From: Pseudonocardiales bacterium
Lineage (GTDB): Bacteria; Actinomycetota; Actinomycetes; Mycobacteriales; Jatrophihabitantaceae
Direction of reading: 5' to 3'
Assembly: GCA_003243915.1 (NCBI GenBank)
Contig: QHCC01000114.1
Span: 1 to 44,362 of the forward strand
DNA length: 44,362 bases
In this document: in pieces, positions 33,039 through 40,682 of the stretch
How positions within the stretch are numbered: position 1 is the stretch's first letter
Layout: every line of letters begins with the position of its first letter
Translations under genes and position numbers: made by a program
Notes under the pieces: model-generated
The model's database searches: none
Seen by the model: only the letters and a program-made list of their open reading frames with translations
What the model was told of the DNA's origin: nothing

Positions 33039-33075
33039 ATCCGTAGGTTGCGGGTTCGAGCCCCGCGGGGCCCAC
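33039..33075 (+). repeat. tRNA 3'-end fragment, attachment-site-like direct repeat copy 2
   Basis: Identical over 37 bases to 3265-3301 and in the same orientation. It carries the T arm and 3' acceptor strand of a tRNA. The anticodon loop is absent: upstream of the shared block the sequence is unrelated (ends CCTGGTT). Neither copy is followed by CCA. The distance between copy starts is 29,774 bases. This is the candidate right attachment scar of the catabolic island. Confidence 0.85.
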
Positions 33076-33255
33076 AATATAAGGGATTTGTGTAGCTGCC
33101 GGGCCTGAACGTTAGCGGCTGGCGGAGCTGCCGAGGCGTACGGGGTCCGCCGCGGCGTCAATGCCGATGGCCAGGCGCTGGTCGACCTGGACCACGCGAC
33201 CGTCGTGATCAACGCGACCATCGTCCGAATCAAGCGCATGGCCGATGTGCGTGCG

Positions 33256-33924
33256 TCAGTTGCCGCAGCCGAGGCTCTGAAGCGGCAAGGGCATTGCTCC
33301 GCTGCCGTACCCGGAGGAGCCGCATGCGGCAATGCGGTCGCCGAATACCCATGTGCCGTTGACTGCTTGCAGATCGACGGTGGAGTGATTTCGGGTCGAG
33401 GTCGTGATGTAGTTGACGACCGCCCATCCTCCTTGGCACGCGTATGCGCCGGGCTGGGTTTGGAACTGTATCTCTGTCGCGTTGTTGGCCTCTTGAACGA
33501 GCGCTAGCGCCGCGGCGGGGGTCAGGCACGCGGCTGGCTGGGGCGTCGTGGGTGTAGGCGTGCCTGTCGGCGTGCTCACCGGGACAGCGACGTGGGTCGG
33601 CTTCGCCGACGTGGTGCTTAACCCCGAGCCGGACGCAGGCGCTGTGGGGCTCGCCGACAGTCCTGCCCCGGCTGGCGTTCTTCGGTGTGCGGCGGGGTTG
33701 CTCGCGATCGAGGTTGCTACTAGTGCGACGACGGCGACTGCTGCTGCGGCAAGCATTGGCGCGATCCAGGTACGTCTGCGGCGAAGCAGGACGACGTGAC
33801 CGTGCCCTGGCCCTGCATGCGCACTGATGATCAGGCGATCGATCACATCGGTGCTCGCCTGGCTGTCGGAGGCGACTTCGCGCAGCGTGTCACGCACTTC
33901 TGTCGCAAATCTGTCGGGATTCAT
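33256..33924 (-). CDS. Single-pass membrane protein, putative anti-sigma factor
   Basis: This 222-aa protein has a cytoplasmic N-terminus (about residues 1-50, helical, with DTLREVASDSQASTDVIDRLI), one transmembrane helix (WIAPMLAAAAVAVVALVATS), a Ser/Thr/Pro-rich spacer and an extracytoplasmic domain with several cysteines (ACLTPAAAL, YACQGG, AACGSS, LGCGN). This is the architecture of regulators partnered with SigE-type ECF factors, although the classical zinc anti-sigma HxxxCxxC motif is not present. The ATG at 33924 overlaps the sigma-factor stop by one base (TGATG), indicating coupled translation. Anti-sigma function is inferred from layout only. Confidence 0.72.
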   Translation of the reverse strand: MNPDRFATEVRDTLREVASDSQASTDVIDRLIISAHAGPGHGHVVLLRRRRTWIAPMLAAAAVAVVALVATSIASNPAAHRRTPAGAGLSASPTAPASGSGLSTTSAKPTHVAVPVSTPTGTPTPTTPQPAACLTPAAALALVQEANNATEIQFQTQPGAYACQGGWAVVNYITTSTRNHSTVDLQAVNGTWVFGDRIAACGSSGYGSGAMPLPLQSLGCGN

Positions 33925-34445
33925 CACCACGAACCTGCCTTGTTGTGGGTGTCGTGCATGGAGTCGTCGTTGCGCATTGACGCCATGGCGCGGCTGATGA
34001 TGCTGCGCACGCTGGCGGCCCGGCAGCCCAGGACGGCGGCGATCTCCTCATCGGTCTGGTCATCGAAGAACCGCAAGATCACAGCGGCCCGTGGCCGCCC
34101 GGGTAACCGGCCCAATGCCTGCCAGATGTCGCGGCGCAGCGCGACTTCCTCGCTCAGATCGTGCCGATCCCACCGCTCGGGCACGTCCCAGGTCAGCGTG
34201 TCGCGATGACGCGGCGAACGACTGGAACTGACGTAGCGGTTCATCAACGTGCGGCGCACGTAGGCAATCGGCGAATCGGCAGCAGTCACCATTCCCCACC
34301 GGGGATACAGGTGCGTCAACGTGTCCTGGAGCAGCTCCTCGCCGCGATCTCGGTTCCCGGTCAGCAACACCGCCGCCTGGAGCAGTCGGCTCGCGTGTTC
34401 GCGGACGAATTGTTCGAAGCCGACCTCGGCCGCCGCCACGGTCAT
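33924..34445 (-). CDS. SigE-family ECF RNA polymerase sigma factor
   Basis: This 173-aa sigma-70-family protein has region 2 (EQFVREHASRLLQAAVLLTGNRDRGEELLQDTLTHLYPRW, about residues 10-50, typical of the actinobacterial SigE subfamily) and region 4 (LPGRPRAAVILRFFDDQTDEEIAAVLGCRAASVRSIISRAMASM, about 115-160). The ATG at 34445 overlaps the stop of the upstream lipoprotein gene (ATGA). A GTG at 34439 is also possible, since GAGGAG lies 6 bases before it. The gene sits between the small lipoprotein and putative anti-sigma genes in a tight operon, so it probably answers to an envelope signal. Confidence 0.92.
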   Translation of the reverse strand: MTVAAAEVGFEQFVREHASRLLQAAVLLTGNRDRGEELLQDTLTHLYPRWGMVTAADSPIAYVRRTLMNRYVSSSRSPRHRDTLTWDVPERWDRHDLSEEVALRRDIWQALGRLPGRPRAAVILRFFDDQTDEEIAAVLGCRAASVRSIISRAMASMRNDDSMHDTHNKAGSW

Positions 34446-34645
34446 CTCCTCACGTGGACACGAATGCCGCCGACCGCGACGGACTTGGTGGCCGAACCAG
34501 GCTGGCCCGCCGTCGGTGACTGCGTGGCGACCTGTGTAGTCGTGCGGCCGCCACCCACGGGCTGTGCCGACCTGGACGACGAGGCGCAACCGGCAGTCAC
34601 CACCGCGACAAAGCAGATCACGCTAACGCTAACGGCGAGGCGCAT
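34442..34645 (-). CDS. Small lipoprotein encoded upstream of the sigma factor
   Basis: This 67-aa protein begins MRLAVSVSVICFVAVVTAGC: a short positive N-terminus, a hydrophobic core and a lipobox (VTAGC), then a Ser/Thr/Gly/Gln-rich tail. GGAGG lies 6 bases before the ATG at 34645. Its TGA overlaps the sigma-factor ATG. The mature part is only about 48 residues with no recognised domain. It may sense or present an envelope signal to the sigma/anti-sigma pair (inference). Confidence 0.65.
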   Translation of the reverse strand: MRLAVSVSVICFVAVVTAGCASSSRSAQPVGGGRTTTQVATQSPTAGQPGSATKSVAVGGIRVHVRR

Positions 34646-34827
34646 CACAAGCCTCCACCGGACGAGGTCGAATCGGACTCACACCTGTATGACGCGCGGG
34701 CCGGGCGATCTGCAGCCCGGGCTAAGTAACAGTTCAATGTCGAGACGTCCGGAGGTCGGGCGGCGGCCGCTTCCCGACGGCGCCGAATACAGGCGGACGC
34801 CCGCCGCGGCGACGCTAGGGTCCCTGG

Positions 34828-35667
34828 ATGTCGTCGAATCTCGCATGCGTCGGCCTGGCGGTCGACGACTCGCGGGATCTAGGATTCCTGGTCGACCGCG
34901 CGATGGCTGCTGCCTATGTCGTCGGGACGTTCGATGGCGTCGAGGTTCGACGCTGGCAGGGGCAGAGCGGGGCTGCTCTGGTGCTCGGTTGGCAGGGCCG
35001 AGACGTTGTTGACCTCCTCCCCACTTTCGCCGCGACTGTTGGCGGCGCAGTGGCGGATTGCCGACTCATCAACGAATCAGTTGCGTCAGCGGCGCTCGTG
35101 GACTCGAACGGCGAACAGCTCACAGCCATGGCATTCGAGGCTGAGCAGTACCGCCAGATGAGATCAATGAACGCTCCCGTCGCCGGGGCGGTTCGGATCA
35201 CCGCGCTCGGCGTGTCTGTCCAGATTCACGCCGACGCCACAGCGTTCGCCTTGTCGCCGGACAGCCTGCTCGACCGATCCGCCGACCCAGCCGAGGAGGC
35301 ACCAGCGCACTACATCGAGCGAGGGTTTTCGTGGCCGCCGCGCGTCGCATCCGAGTCGTTCATCTCCCACGGCATCTTCGGTGATCCGACCCAGAGCACG
35401 GCCCATGCACGGCTATCTGGCCTGGTGCTCAGCGCACGGCACCGGGTGTGCGAGCTCACCGGACAAGGCTTTAGCGTCGCCCGCGTGAGGACGGTCGGCT
35501 TTGAGGCCGATCTGTGTCTGTCCGACAGCGAACACCCCACGGTTCCCCAACCCGACAACATCGTCAGCGGCACGGTGTTCCTCGCTGCGGCAGTTGACGC
35601 AGCCGAACTAGCTGACACCCGACAGCACAAACGGAGCGTCTTCTCTCGCAGGCGATCGTCGGACTGA
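34828..35667 (+). CDS. Protein of unknown function, 279 aa
   Basis: I do not recognise a family. The frame has strong GC3 bias and a varied amino-acid composition, so it is a real gene. No signal peptide or transmembrane helix is seen. Repeated beta-rich stretches (GAALVLGWQGRDVVDLL, AGAVRITALGVSVQIHADATAF, SGTVFLAAAVDAAEL) suggest a soluble alpha/beta protein. The tail is basic (KRSVFSRRRSSD). A TAGGGT hexamer lies about 7 bases before the ATG, with no ribosome site, compatible with a leaderless transcript. It stands alone, divergent from the sigma-factor operon. Confidence 0.7.
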   Translation: MSSNLACVGLAVDDSRDLGFLVDRAMAAAYVVGTFDGVEVRRWQGQSGAALVLGWQGRDVVDLLPTFAATVGGAVADCRLINESVASAALVDSNGEQLTAMAFEAEQYRQMRSMNAPVAGAVRITALGVSVQIHADATAFALSPDSLLDRSADPAEEAPAHYIERGFSWPPRVASESFISHGIFGDPTQSTAHARLSGLVLSARHRVCELTGQGFSVARVRTVGFEADLCLSDSEHPTVPQPDNIVSGTVFLAAAVDAAELADTRQHKRSVFSRRRSSD

Positions 35668-35898
35668 ACAACCGGATCTGCCCGCGGCCGACAGGTTCGT
35701 TCCCGCGACCGGATCTGTCGATGTGCGTGCGCCAGAATTTGGCGTCGAATCGTCGAGGTCCAGGTGGCGCAGGGTCATAGTCGCTGTCTGTGGATCTTCG
35801 TCACGCCGAAAGTCGCGGCGATCCTCAGGAGTGTCGCCACTGGTTCTGCTGCGCAGCCGTGGCTACGCGCGGAGCGGGCCAGACCGCTGAGCGTGATA

Positions 35899-36204
35899 TC
35901 ACGCCCAGCTTGTGCTGAGCAGGGAACCACTAGCGTGTAGAACGTCCAGGTGTTGCATCGTCGGCTCGCCCGAGGGCCGCTGGCCACCGAACGTGGCGTC
36001 AACGGCAGGGTGAATTCGATCCTCGAATGCTTTGGTGCAGGCTTCTTCCGATTCCCACACATCGATGTAGCGCAGAGTGCCGTCCGCGTTGCGCACGCAG
36101 AGGTGAAGCAGGCCGCCAGCGAACGGTTCGGGGCCGATGTTGTCGATGATCCGGCGGTACATCTCTTCGCCGATCGGAACGTCTTGGATGTATGCGTAGA
36201 TCAT
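35899..36204 (-). CDS. Small dimeric alpha/beta-barrel-like protein
   Basis: This 101-aa cytoplasmic protein begins MIYAYIQDVPIGEEMYRRII and contains FAGGLLHLCVRNADGTLRYIDVWESEEACTKAFEDRI, a pattern like the ABM/Dabb dimeric ferredoxin-like barrels (strand, helix, strands, helix). AGGAGG lies 7 bases before the ATG at 36204; the longer open frame upstream runs across the operator and was rejected. It is divergent from the TetR gene across a perfect 15-bp palindrome, so TetR probably controls it. Catalytic function (if any) is unknown. Confidence 0.75.
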   Translation of the reverse strand: MIYAYIQDVPIGEEMYRRIIDNIGPEPFAGGLLHLCVRNADGTLRYIDVWESEEACTKAFEDRIHPAVDATFGGQRPSGEPTMQHLDVLHASGSLLSTSWA

Positions 36205-36228
36205 GATCGCGCCTCCTGTTAGATTTGA

Positions 36229-36243
36229 CCGAATGACATTCGG
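36229..36243. promoter_or_regulatory. Perfect 15-bp palindrome, TetR operator candidate
   Basis: CCGAATG-A-CATTCGG lies midway between the divergent small-barrel (36204) and TetR (36268) genes. TTGACC (36225-36230), possibly a rightward -35 box, overlaps its left edge. Size and symmetry fit a TetR dimer site that would repress both genes. Confidence 0.7.
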
Positions 36244-36267
36244 ATGAATATGGAGAAGGTACGGCCG

Positions 36268-36927
36268 ATGAGTGACACCGTCAAGCAGCACGATGGCGGC
36301 AAGCGCGCTTACAACTCCCCACGCCGAGCCGAACAGGCCGCCGCGACCAGGGCCGCCGTGCTTGCCGCCGCGAGGGACTTGTTCATTGCCAAGGGTTACA
36401 GCGCCACGACGATCGCCGAGATCGCCGGACGAGCCCACGTGGCGGTAGACACGATCTACGCCACCGTTGGACGGAAACCCGCTCTGCTGCGCGAGCTCGT
36501 CGAGACCTCCATCTCCGGCACCGGGCAGGCGGTTCCCGCCGAACAACGCGACTACGTCCTGAGAATTGGCACGGTCAGAACTGCGCGCGAGAAGCTCGCG
36601 ATTTATGCGCAGGCGATCACCGCCATCCAGGAACGGCTAGGCCCGGTGTTCATAGCGCTGCGGGGTGCCGCCGCCACCGACCCCGAATGTGAGGCGATGT
36701 GGACCGAGATAGCCCACCGCCGCGCGGCAGGCATGCTCACGTTCGCCGAGCACCTGCGATCCACCGGAGAGCTTCGCAATGATCTGTCCGACACCCAGGT
36801 CGCCGACATCATCTGGAGCATGAACGCCACGGAGTACTGGGTACTTCTCGTCCGCGAGCGCGGCTGGACGTCCGACCAATTCGCCAAATGGCTCATTGAC
36901 GCGTGGACTCGCCTCCTACTCCAGTAG
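36268..36927 (+). CDS. TetR-family transcriptional regulator
   Basis: This 219-aa regulator has the TetR N-terminal DNA-binding domain (about residues 22-70: AAVLAAARDLFIAKGYSATTIAEIAGRAHVAVDTIYATVGRKPALLRELV) and a helical ligand domain. GGAGAAGG lies 8 bases before the ATG at 36268, which is therefore preferred to the ATGs at 36244 and 36250. It faces the small-barrel gene across the palindrome. The ligand is unknown. Confidence 0.92.
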   Translation: MSDTVKQHDGGKRAYNSPRRAEQAAATRAAVLAAARDLFIAKGYSATTIAEIAGRAHVAVDTIYATVGRKPALLRELVETSISGTGQAVPAEQRDYVLRIGTVRTAREKLAIYAQAITAIQERLGPVFIALRGAAATDPECEAMWTEIAHRRAAGMLTFAEHLRSTGELRNDLSDTQVADIIWSMNATEYWVLLVRERGWTSDQFAKWLIDAWTRLLLQ

Positions 36928-37209
36928 GGCACCCACACTGTGGATACGACCACATCGACCGCTCATGCCGCCGACAGCACGGGTCCAAGAGGATGACCTA
37001 GCTCGTCAGGGCCCTTCCGGAGTTAGGTCTGCGCCGGAATCCACGCGGCATGGCCAGGTGACCTCGTCACTGGGCCGGACTCGACCGGAAATGCCGCGGT
37101 CCGCGCGCTCGTAGCCGATGTGCGGTTCGGTTCAAGGAGTTGCGCCAGAACTTCTGCGGGGGGCGTGGTCGTCTAGGTCATTACCATCCCACGAGCTGGA
37201 GGAACGGGC

Positions 37210-37644
37210 GTGTCGCGCAGACTGAGCAGTTGCAGGCGGACAGGGTGGTGGATCGCGGTTGGCATTGTGGCTTCGGTGCCGATCCTCGCGTCGTGCTCAA
37301 GCTCGTCAGCCTCGCCGACGGCCTCATCGGCAAGACACGGGACTGTGACTGGCACGCTGCGAGCCTCCGGCGGACCCGCACCCGGCACACCTCGGACTGC
37401 GCAGGGCGAAGTCTCCGCGTTCAGGGATGCCAGCCTCACCGGCCAGCCCGCCGCTAAGACGAAGACGACCGCGAACGGCAGCTTTAGTCTGAACCTGCCA
37501 GCGGGCACCTACTACCTAGCCGCAACATCACCAAGCTTCAACACCGACCAGCCGCCTGCCACCCCGCCCTGTCGGGCTGACAAGCCCGCGATCGTCTCCA
37601 TCGGGAGCACCATCCAGCTAGATGTTGTCTGCGCGATGAAGTAG
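37210..37644 (+). CDS. Lipoprotein with carboxypeptidase-regulatory-like domain
   Basis: This 144-aa protein starts at GTG 37210 behind GGAGGAA. It has a basic N-terminus (MSRRLSSCRRTG), a hydrophobic segment and a lipobox ending ILASC, then a Ser-rich spacer. The remaining region, HGTVTGTLRASGG, SAFRDASL, KTTANGSFSLNLPAGTYYLAATSP, is the pattern of a small beta-sandwich (carboxypeptidase regulatory-like/SpaA-like). A C-terminal pair of cysteines (PPCRAD, VVCAMK) may form a disulphide. No operon partner is close. Function unknown. Confidence 0.72.
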   Translation: MSRRLSSCRRTGWWIAVGIVASVPILASCSSSSASPTASSARHGTVTGTLRASGGPAPGTPRTAQGEVSAFRDASLTGQPAAKTKTTANGSFSLNLPAGTYYLAATSPSFNTDQPPATPPCRADKPAIVSIGSTIQLDVVCAMK

Positions 37645-37907
37645 CTGAGAGCAGGTCACGGGCATCCACGGCTAAGCGATCAACGTCCATCTGGCCGACG
37701 CGCTCAGTCGGGTGTGCGCGTGCGGCACCAACGTCGGCCCCGGTTACAACGCCTTGCCGGGCTGCCGCACGCTGTTGCTGACCGCGTCCCGGTAGACGGC
37801 GTTGACGTCGGGACGGTTGGTCGTGCTCGGACCATATGCTGAGAACCGGCCGTCGACATCAGGATGCGGATCTGCCGCCCAAACGGTCGGGTGCCCCAGC
37901 GTTCAGC

Positions 37908-38696
37908 TCAGCCGATGCTGACGAGCCGTTCGGCGAATTCGAGCGCCGTCGCCGGGCGGTCGATCGCATTCGGCGCGATGGCCCAGGCGATCGCGGCGGC
38001 GTCCGCCTGGTCGAGGCCGGGGGCGATCGTCGGTGCCTGGGAGAAGACGCGCCGCAGCGCGAGCATGGCGTCGCCCTCGGGGAGCTGGCCGTAGAGTCCG
38101 GTGCCGGACAGCGCCCGGTGCAGGGTGGCGCCGAGGGAGAAGATCTCGGTGGCGCGCGACGGGGCGGCGCCGTGGATCAGCGCCGGGTCGGTGTACTCGA
38201 TCGAGGTCACGTCACCCATCCCGGTAACCGTCACGCCGGGCGCGAGCACGTGGCTCAGCCCGAGGTCGGCTAGCTTCGCACCCCCCGCGTAGAGCAGCAC
38301 GTTCTGGGGTTTGATGTCGCGGTGCACGATGCCGGCCTCGTGCAGCGCGTGCGCGGCCCGCGATACGTCGGCCACCGCGGAGACGACGGTGCTCCGGTCG
38401 TGTGAGCCGTGGGCCAGCGAGCCGTCCGGGAAGTACTCCATGGCGTAGTAGAAGACCTCGCCCTGCTGCCCCGCGTCGTACAGCGCGACGAGCGAGCTCG
38501 ACTGGACCGCGGCGAATGCCGACAGCTCCCGCGTCGCGCGCCGGAACAGATCCTCGGAGGTCGGCCCGGACAGCCCCTTCACCGCCACGAACTCGGCGTC
38601 GACCGGCAGCCGTTCGGGCTTGCGGGCGACGAAGAACTCGCCGTGGTTGCCCTTGCCGAGCGATCGGATGAACTCGTAGTCCGCGATGCCGTTCAT
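37908..38696 (-). CDS. Hanks-type Ser/Thr protein kinase, soluble
   Basis: This 262-aa kinase domain is complete: the glycine loop GKGNHG (residues 14-19), Lys40 (VAVK), Glu57 of helix C, the catalytic loop HRDIKPQN (125-132), and D144-L-G146 in place of the usual DFG, with an ATEIFSLGATLHRALSG C-lobe. There is no transmembrane segment or sensor domain, so it is cytosolic. The ATG at 38696 overlaps the antiporter stop (ATGA); the longer frame from 38729 was rejected. Last gene of a five-gene operon with an FHA protein, which is the usual phosphothreonine reader for such kinases. All catalytic residues are present, so activity is expected. Confidence 0.93.
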   Translation of the reverse strand: MNGIADYEFIRSLGKGNHGEFFVARKPERLPVDAEFVAVKGLSGPTSEDLFRRATRELSAFAAVQSSSLVALYDAGQQGEVFYYAMEYFPDGSLAHGSHDRSTVVSAVADVSRAAHALHEAGIVHRDIKPQNVLLYAGGAKLADLGLSHVLAPGVTVTGMGDVTSIEYTDPALIHGAAPSRATEIFSLGATLHRALSGTGLYGQLPEGDAMLALRRVFSQAPTIAPGLDQADAAAIAWAIAPNAIDRPATALEFAERLVSIG

Positions 38697-40663
38697 GCTT
38701 GCCTCTCCGCCGCGACCAGACTGGCCCATTCGTCGATGTTGTCGACCTCCTCATCGGGCCGCGCGTGCACGATCAGGTGTGCATCGATATCAGCCGCGGT
38801 CCCCACGATGAGCGCTCCGTCGGGCACATCACCCGCGTCCACGTCGATGCCGTGCTTGCTCAGCTCGGCCATGGCACCACGGTCGCGCCGGCCGTGCCCG
38901 CCGGCGAGCACCAGCTGCAGCCGCTTGCTCACCGCGAGCTGCGCGGCGACCTGCAGGGCGGCCGCGCCGTCCGAACCTTGCTGCTGATACACCACCACTG
39001 CCGTCGGGACGGGCGGCCCGTCGACCCGGCGCACGACCGTCCGTGGCAGCAGGTCGTGCGGCGCGAGCTCCGTGAACGCGGAGAGCAACACCAGATCCGG
39101 CTCGGCATTGAGCACGTGCCGGGTGAGATCGGCCGGCACGTCCTCGCTGAATTGGGAGTACACCGTGACGTCGATGCCGCGCTCCGCGCCGCGCGCAGCG
39201 AGCGCGTGCAGCTCCGACATCGTGCGCGTCATGACGAGCAGCTCCATGCCCAAACCGGTGCCGACCTCGAGACGGACGCTCGGGCGCTGCGGAACGAGGT
39301 GTGACAGCACCACCTGTGACGGGTGCCGCGCACCAGCCAGGTCCAGCGCCGCGTCGACCAGGGCGGTGTCCTGCCCGGATTCGACGACGACGAGCACCCG
39401 GTAGGCGTTGCCCGCCGCCAGGGCCGCCCGCTCGGCGTCGAGGATGTCGCGCTGCACCAGGCGCGGCGGGTAGATCACCCGCAACAGCGGACCCGTCATG
39501 GCCGTGGTCACCAGCGCCATCAGCACCATGAGCGAGAACAGCTTCGTATCGAGCACCTTCAGCTGCAAGCCGACGGTGAGGATGACGATCTCGGTCAATC
39601 CGCGGGTGTTCATCAAGGTCGCGAGCACGCCCGCCTGCCGGCCACTGACCCCTGCGGAGCGCCCGCCGAGGTAGGCCCCGAGGAACTTGCCGCCGATCGC
39701 GACCGCCAGGATCGCGAGCAGCTCCACGACCGCCCTCAGGTCGATCTTGGACAGGTCGACGGACAGCCCGGCGACGACGAAGAACACCGGCAGCAGCAAC
39801 AACACGCTGATCTGCTCGAGTCGCTCGAGGATGCTCTCGCGCAGCTGCGCGGCATCCGTGCGCGGCATGACGGCGCCGAAGATGAACGCGCCGAAGATGA
39901 AGTGCACGCCCATCCATTCGGTCGCGAAGCCGGACAGGAGCAGGCCGACGAGGACCACCGCGAGCAGGTCCGGAGTCAGCCGCTCCTGGCGCCGATACGC
40001 GTCGGCGACCTTGCGCATCAACGGGCGGACCACCAGCGCCATCACGGCGAGGTAGACCGGCGCGAGCAGGATGTGCCACTGGTCGGAGCCGTGGTTTCCC
40101 GCGATGGTCACCACCACGGCGAGCAACGACCACGCCACGATGTCGTCGACGGCGGCGCTCGCGATCGCCAGCCCACCGATGCGGGTGCGGTGCAGGCCCC
40201 GGTCGGTGAGGATGCGGGCGAGCACCGGGAACGCGGTCACCGACATCGCCGCGCCGACGAACAGCGCGAACGGCACAGCGCGGTCGATGTGGTGGCGATG
40301 CGCGAGCCAGAGCCCGAGCAGGAACCCCGAGCCCAGGGGCAGTGCGATCGAGCCCAGGGAGACGCTGGCGGCGATCCGCTCACGGCCGCGAATCAGCGCG
40401 CCGTCCAATTCGTAGCCGATGATGAACATGAACAACACGAGGCCGAGGTCGGCGACCGCGCTCAGTGGAGCCCGCAGCTCCGTCGGAAAGAGGTGGTGCG
40501 TGATCTCGCCGTTGAAAAGCGTGGGGCCGAGCAGGATGCCCCCCAGGATCTCGCCGATCACCGGCGGCTGTCCGAGTCGCCGGGCGGCCGCGCCCAGCAA
40601 CCGCGCCAGCACCAGGATCAGTGCCAGGTCGACGAGCAGTAGCTGGATGCTGTGGGTCGTCAC
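38693..40663 (-). CDS. CPA2-type cation/proton antiporter with C-terminal cytosolic domain
   Basis: This 656-aa membrane protein has an antiporter domain of about twelve to thirteen helices (residues about 5-400). It includes GQPPVIGEILGGILLGP in the first helices, VGAAMSVTAFPVLARIL, the ion-binding-type SAAVDDIVAWSLL, and LMNTRGLTEIVILTVGL. A cytosolic tail of about 240 residues follows, with two USP-like alpha/beta repeats (YRVLVVVESGQDTALVDAALDLAG and VPTAVVVYQQQGSDGAAALQVAAQL). The GTG at 40663 was chosen because it starts directly before the first helix with a G-rich ribosome site upstream; the longer open frame runs into the FHA gene. It lies between the FHA and kinase genes, so phospho-control of the tail is a reasonable inference. 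The ion (Na+ or K+) is not determined. Confidence 0.92.
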   Translation of the reverse strand: MTTHSIQLLLVDLALILVLARLLGAAARRLGQPPVIGEILGGILLGPTLFNGEITHHLFPTELRAPLSAVADLGLVLFMFIIGYELDGALIRGRERIAASVSLGSIALPLGSGFLLGLWLAHRHHIDRAVPFALFVGAAMSVTAFPVLARILTDRGLHRTRIGGLAIASAAVDDIVAWSLLAVVVTIAGNHGSDQWHILLAPVYLAVMALVVRPLMRKVADAYRRQERLTPDLLAVVLVGLLLSGFATEWMGVHFIFGAFIFGAVMPRTDAAQLRESILERLEQISVLLLLPVFFVVAGLSVDLSKIDLRAVVELLAILAVAIGGKFLGAYLGGRSAGVSGRQAGVLATLMNTRGLTEIVILTVGLQLKVLDTKLFSLMVLMALVTTAMTGPLLRVIYPPRLVQRDILDAERAALAAGNAYRVLVVVESGQDTALVDAALDLAGARHPSQVVLSHLVPQRPSVRLEVGTGLGMELLVMTRTMSELHALAARGAERGIDVTVYSQFSEDVPADLTRHVLNAEPDLVLLSAFTELAPHDLLPRTVVRRVDGPPVPTAVVVYQQQGSDGAAALQVAAQLAVSKRLQLVLAGGHGRRDRGAMAELSKHGIDVDAGDVPDGALIVGTAADIDAHLIVHARPDEEVDNIDEWASLVAAERQA

Positions 40664-40682
40664 AATGAGTCGCCCCCCGCGC

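Noticed and set aside
33000-33332. Leftward frame with APRGSNPQPTD
   Set aside because: Again an antisense reading of a tRNA 3' end (repeat copy 2), with no domain or ribosome site.
33205-33507. Rightward frame with DLDHATVVINATIV just upstream
   Set aside because: Briefly suggested a flagellar-type C-terminus, but the match is weak, there is no start region and it overlaps the membrane-protein gene.
39323-40642. 439-codon rightward frame rich in His/Arg/Glu
   Set aside because: Antisense shadow of the antiporter; composition is typical of high-GC complementary-strand frames.
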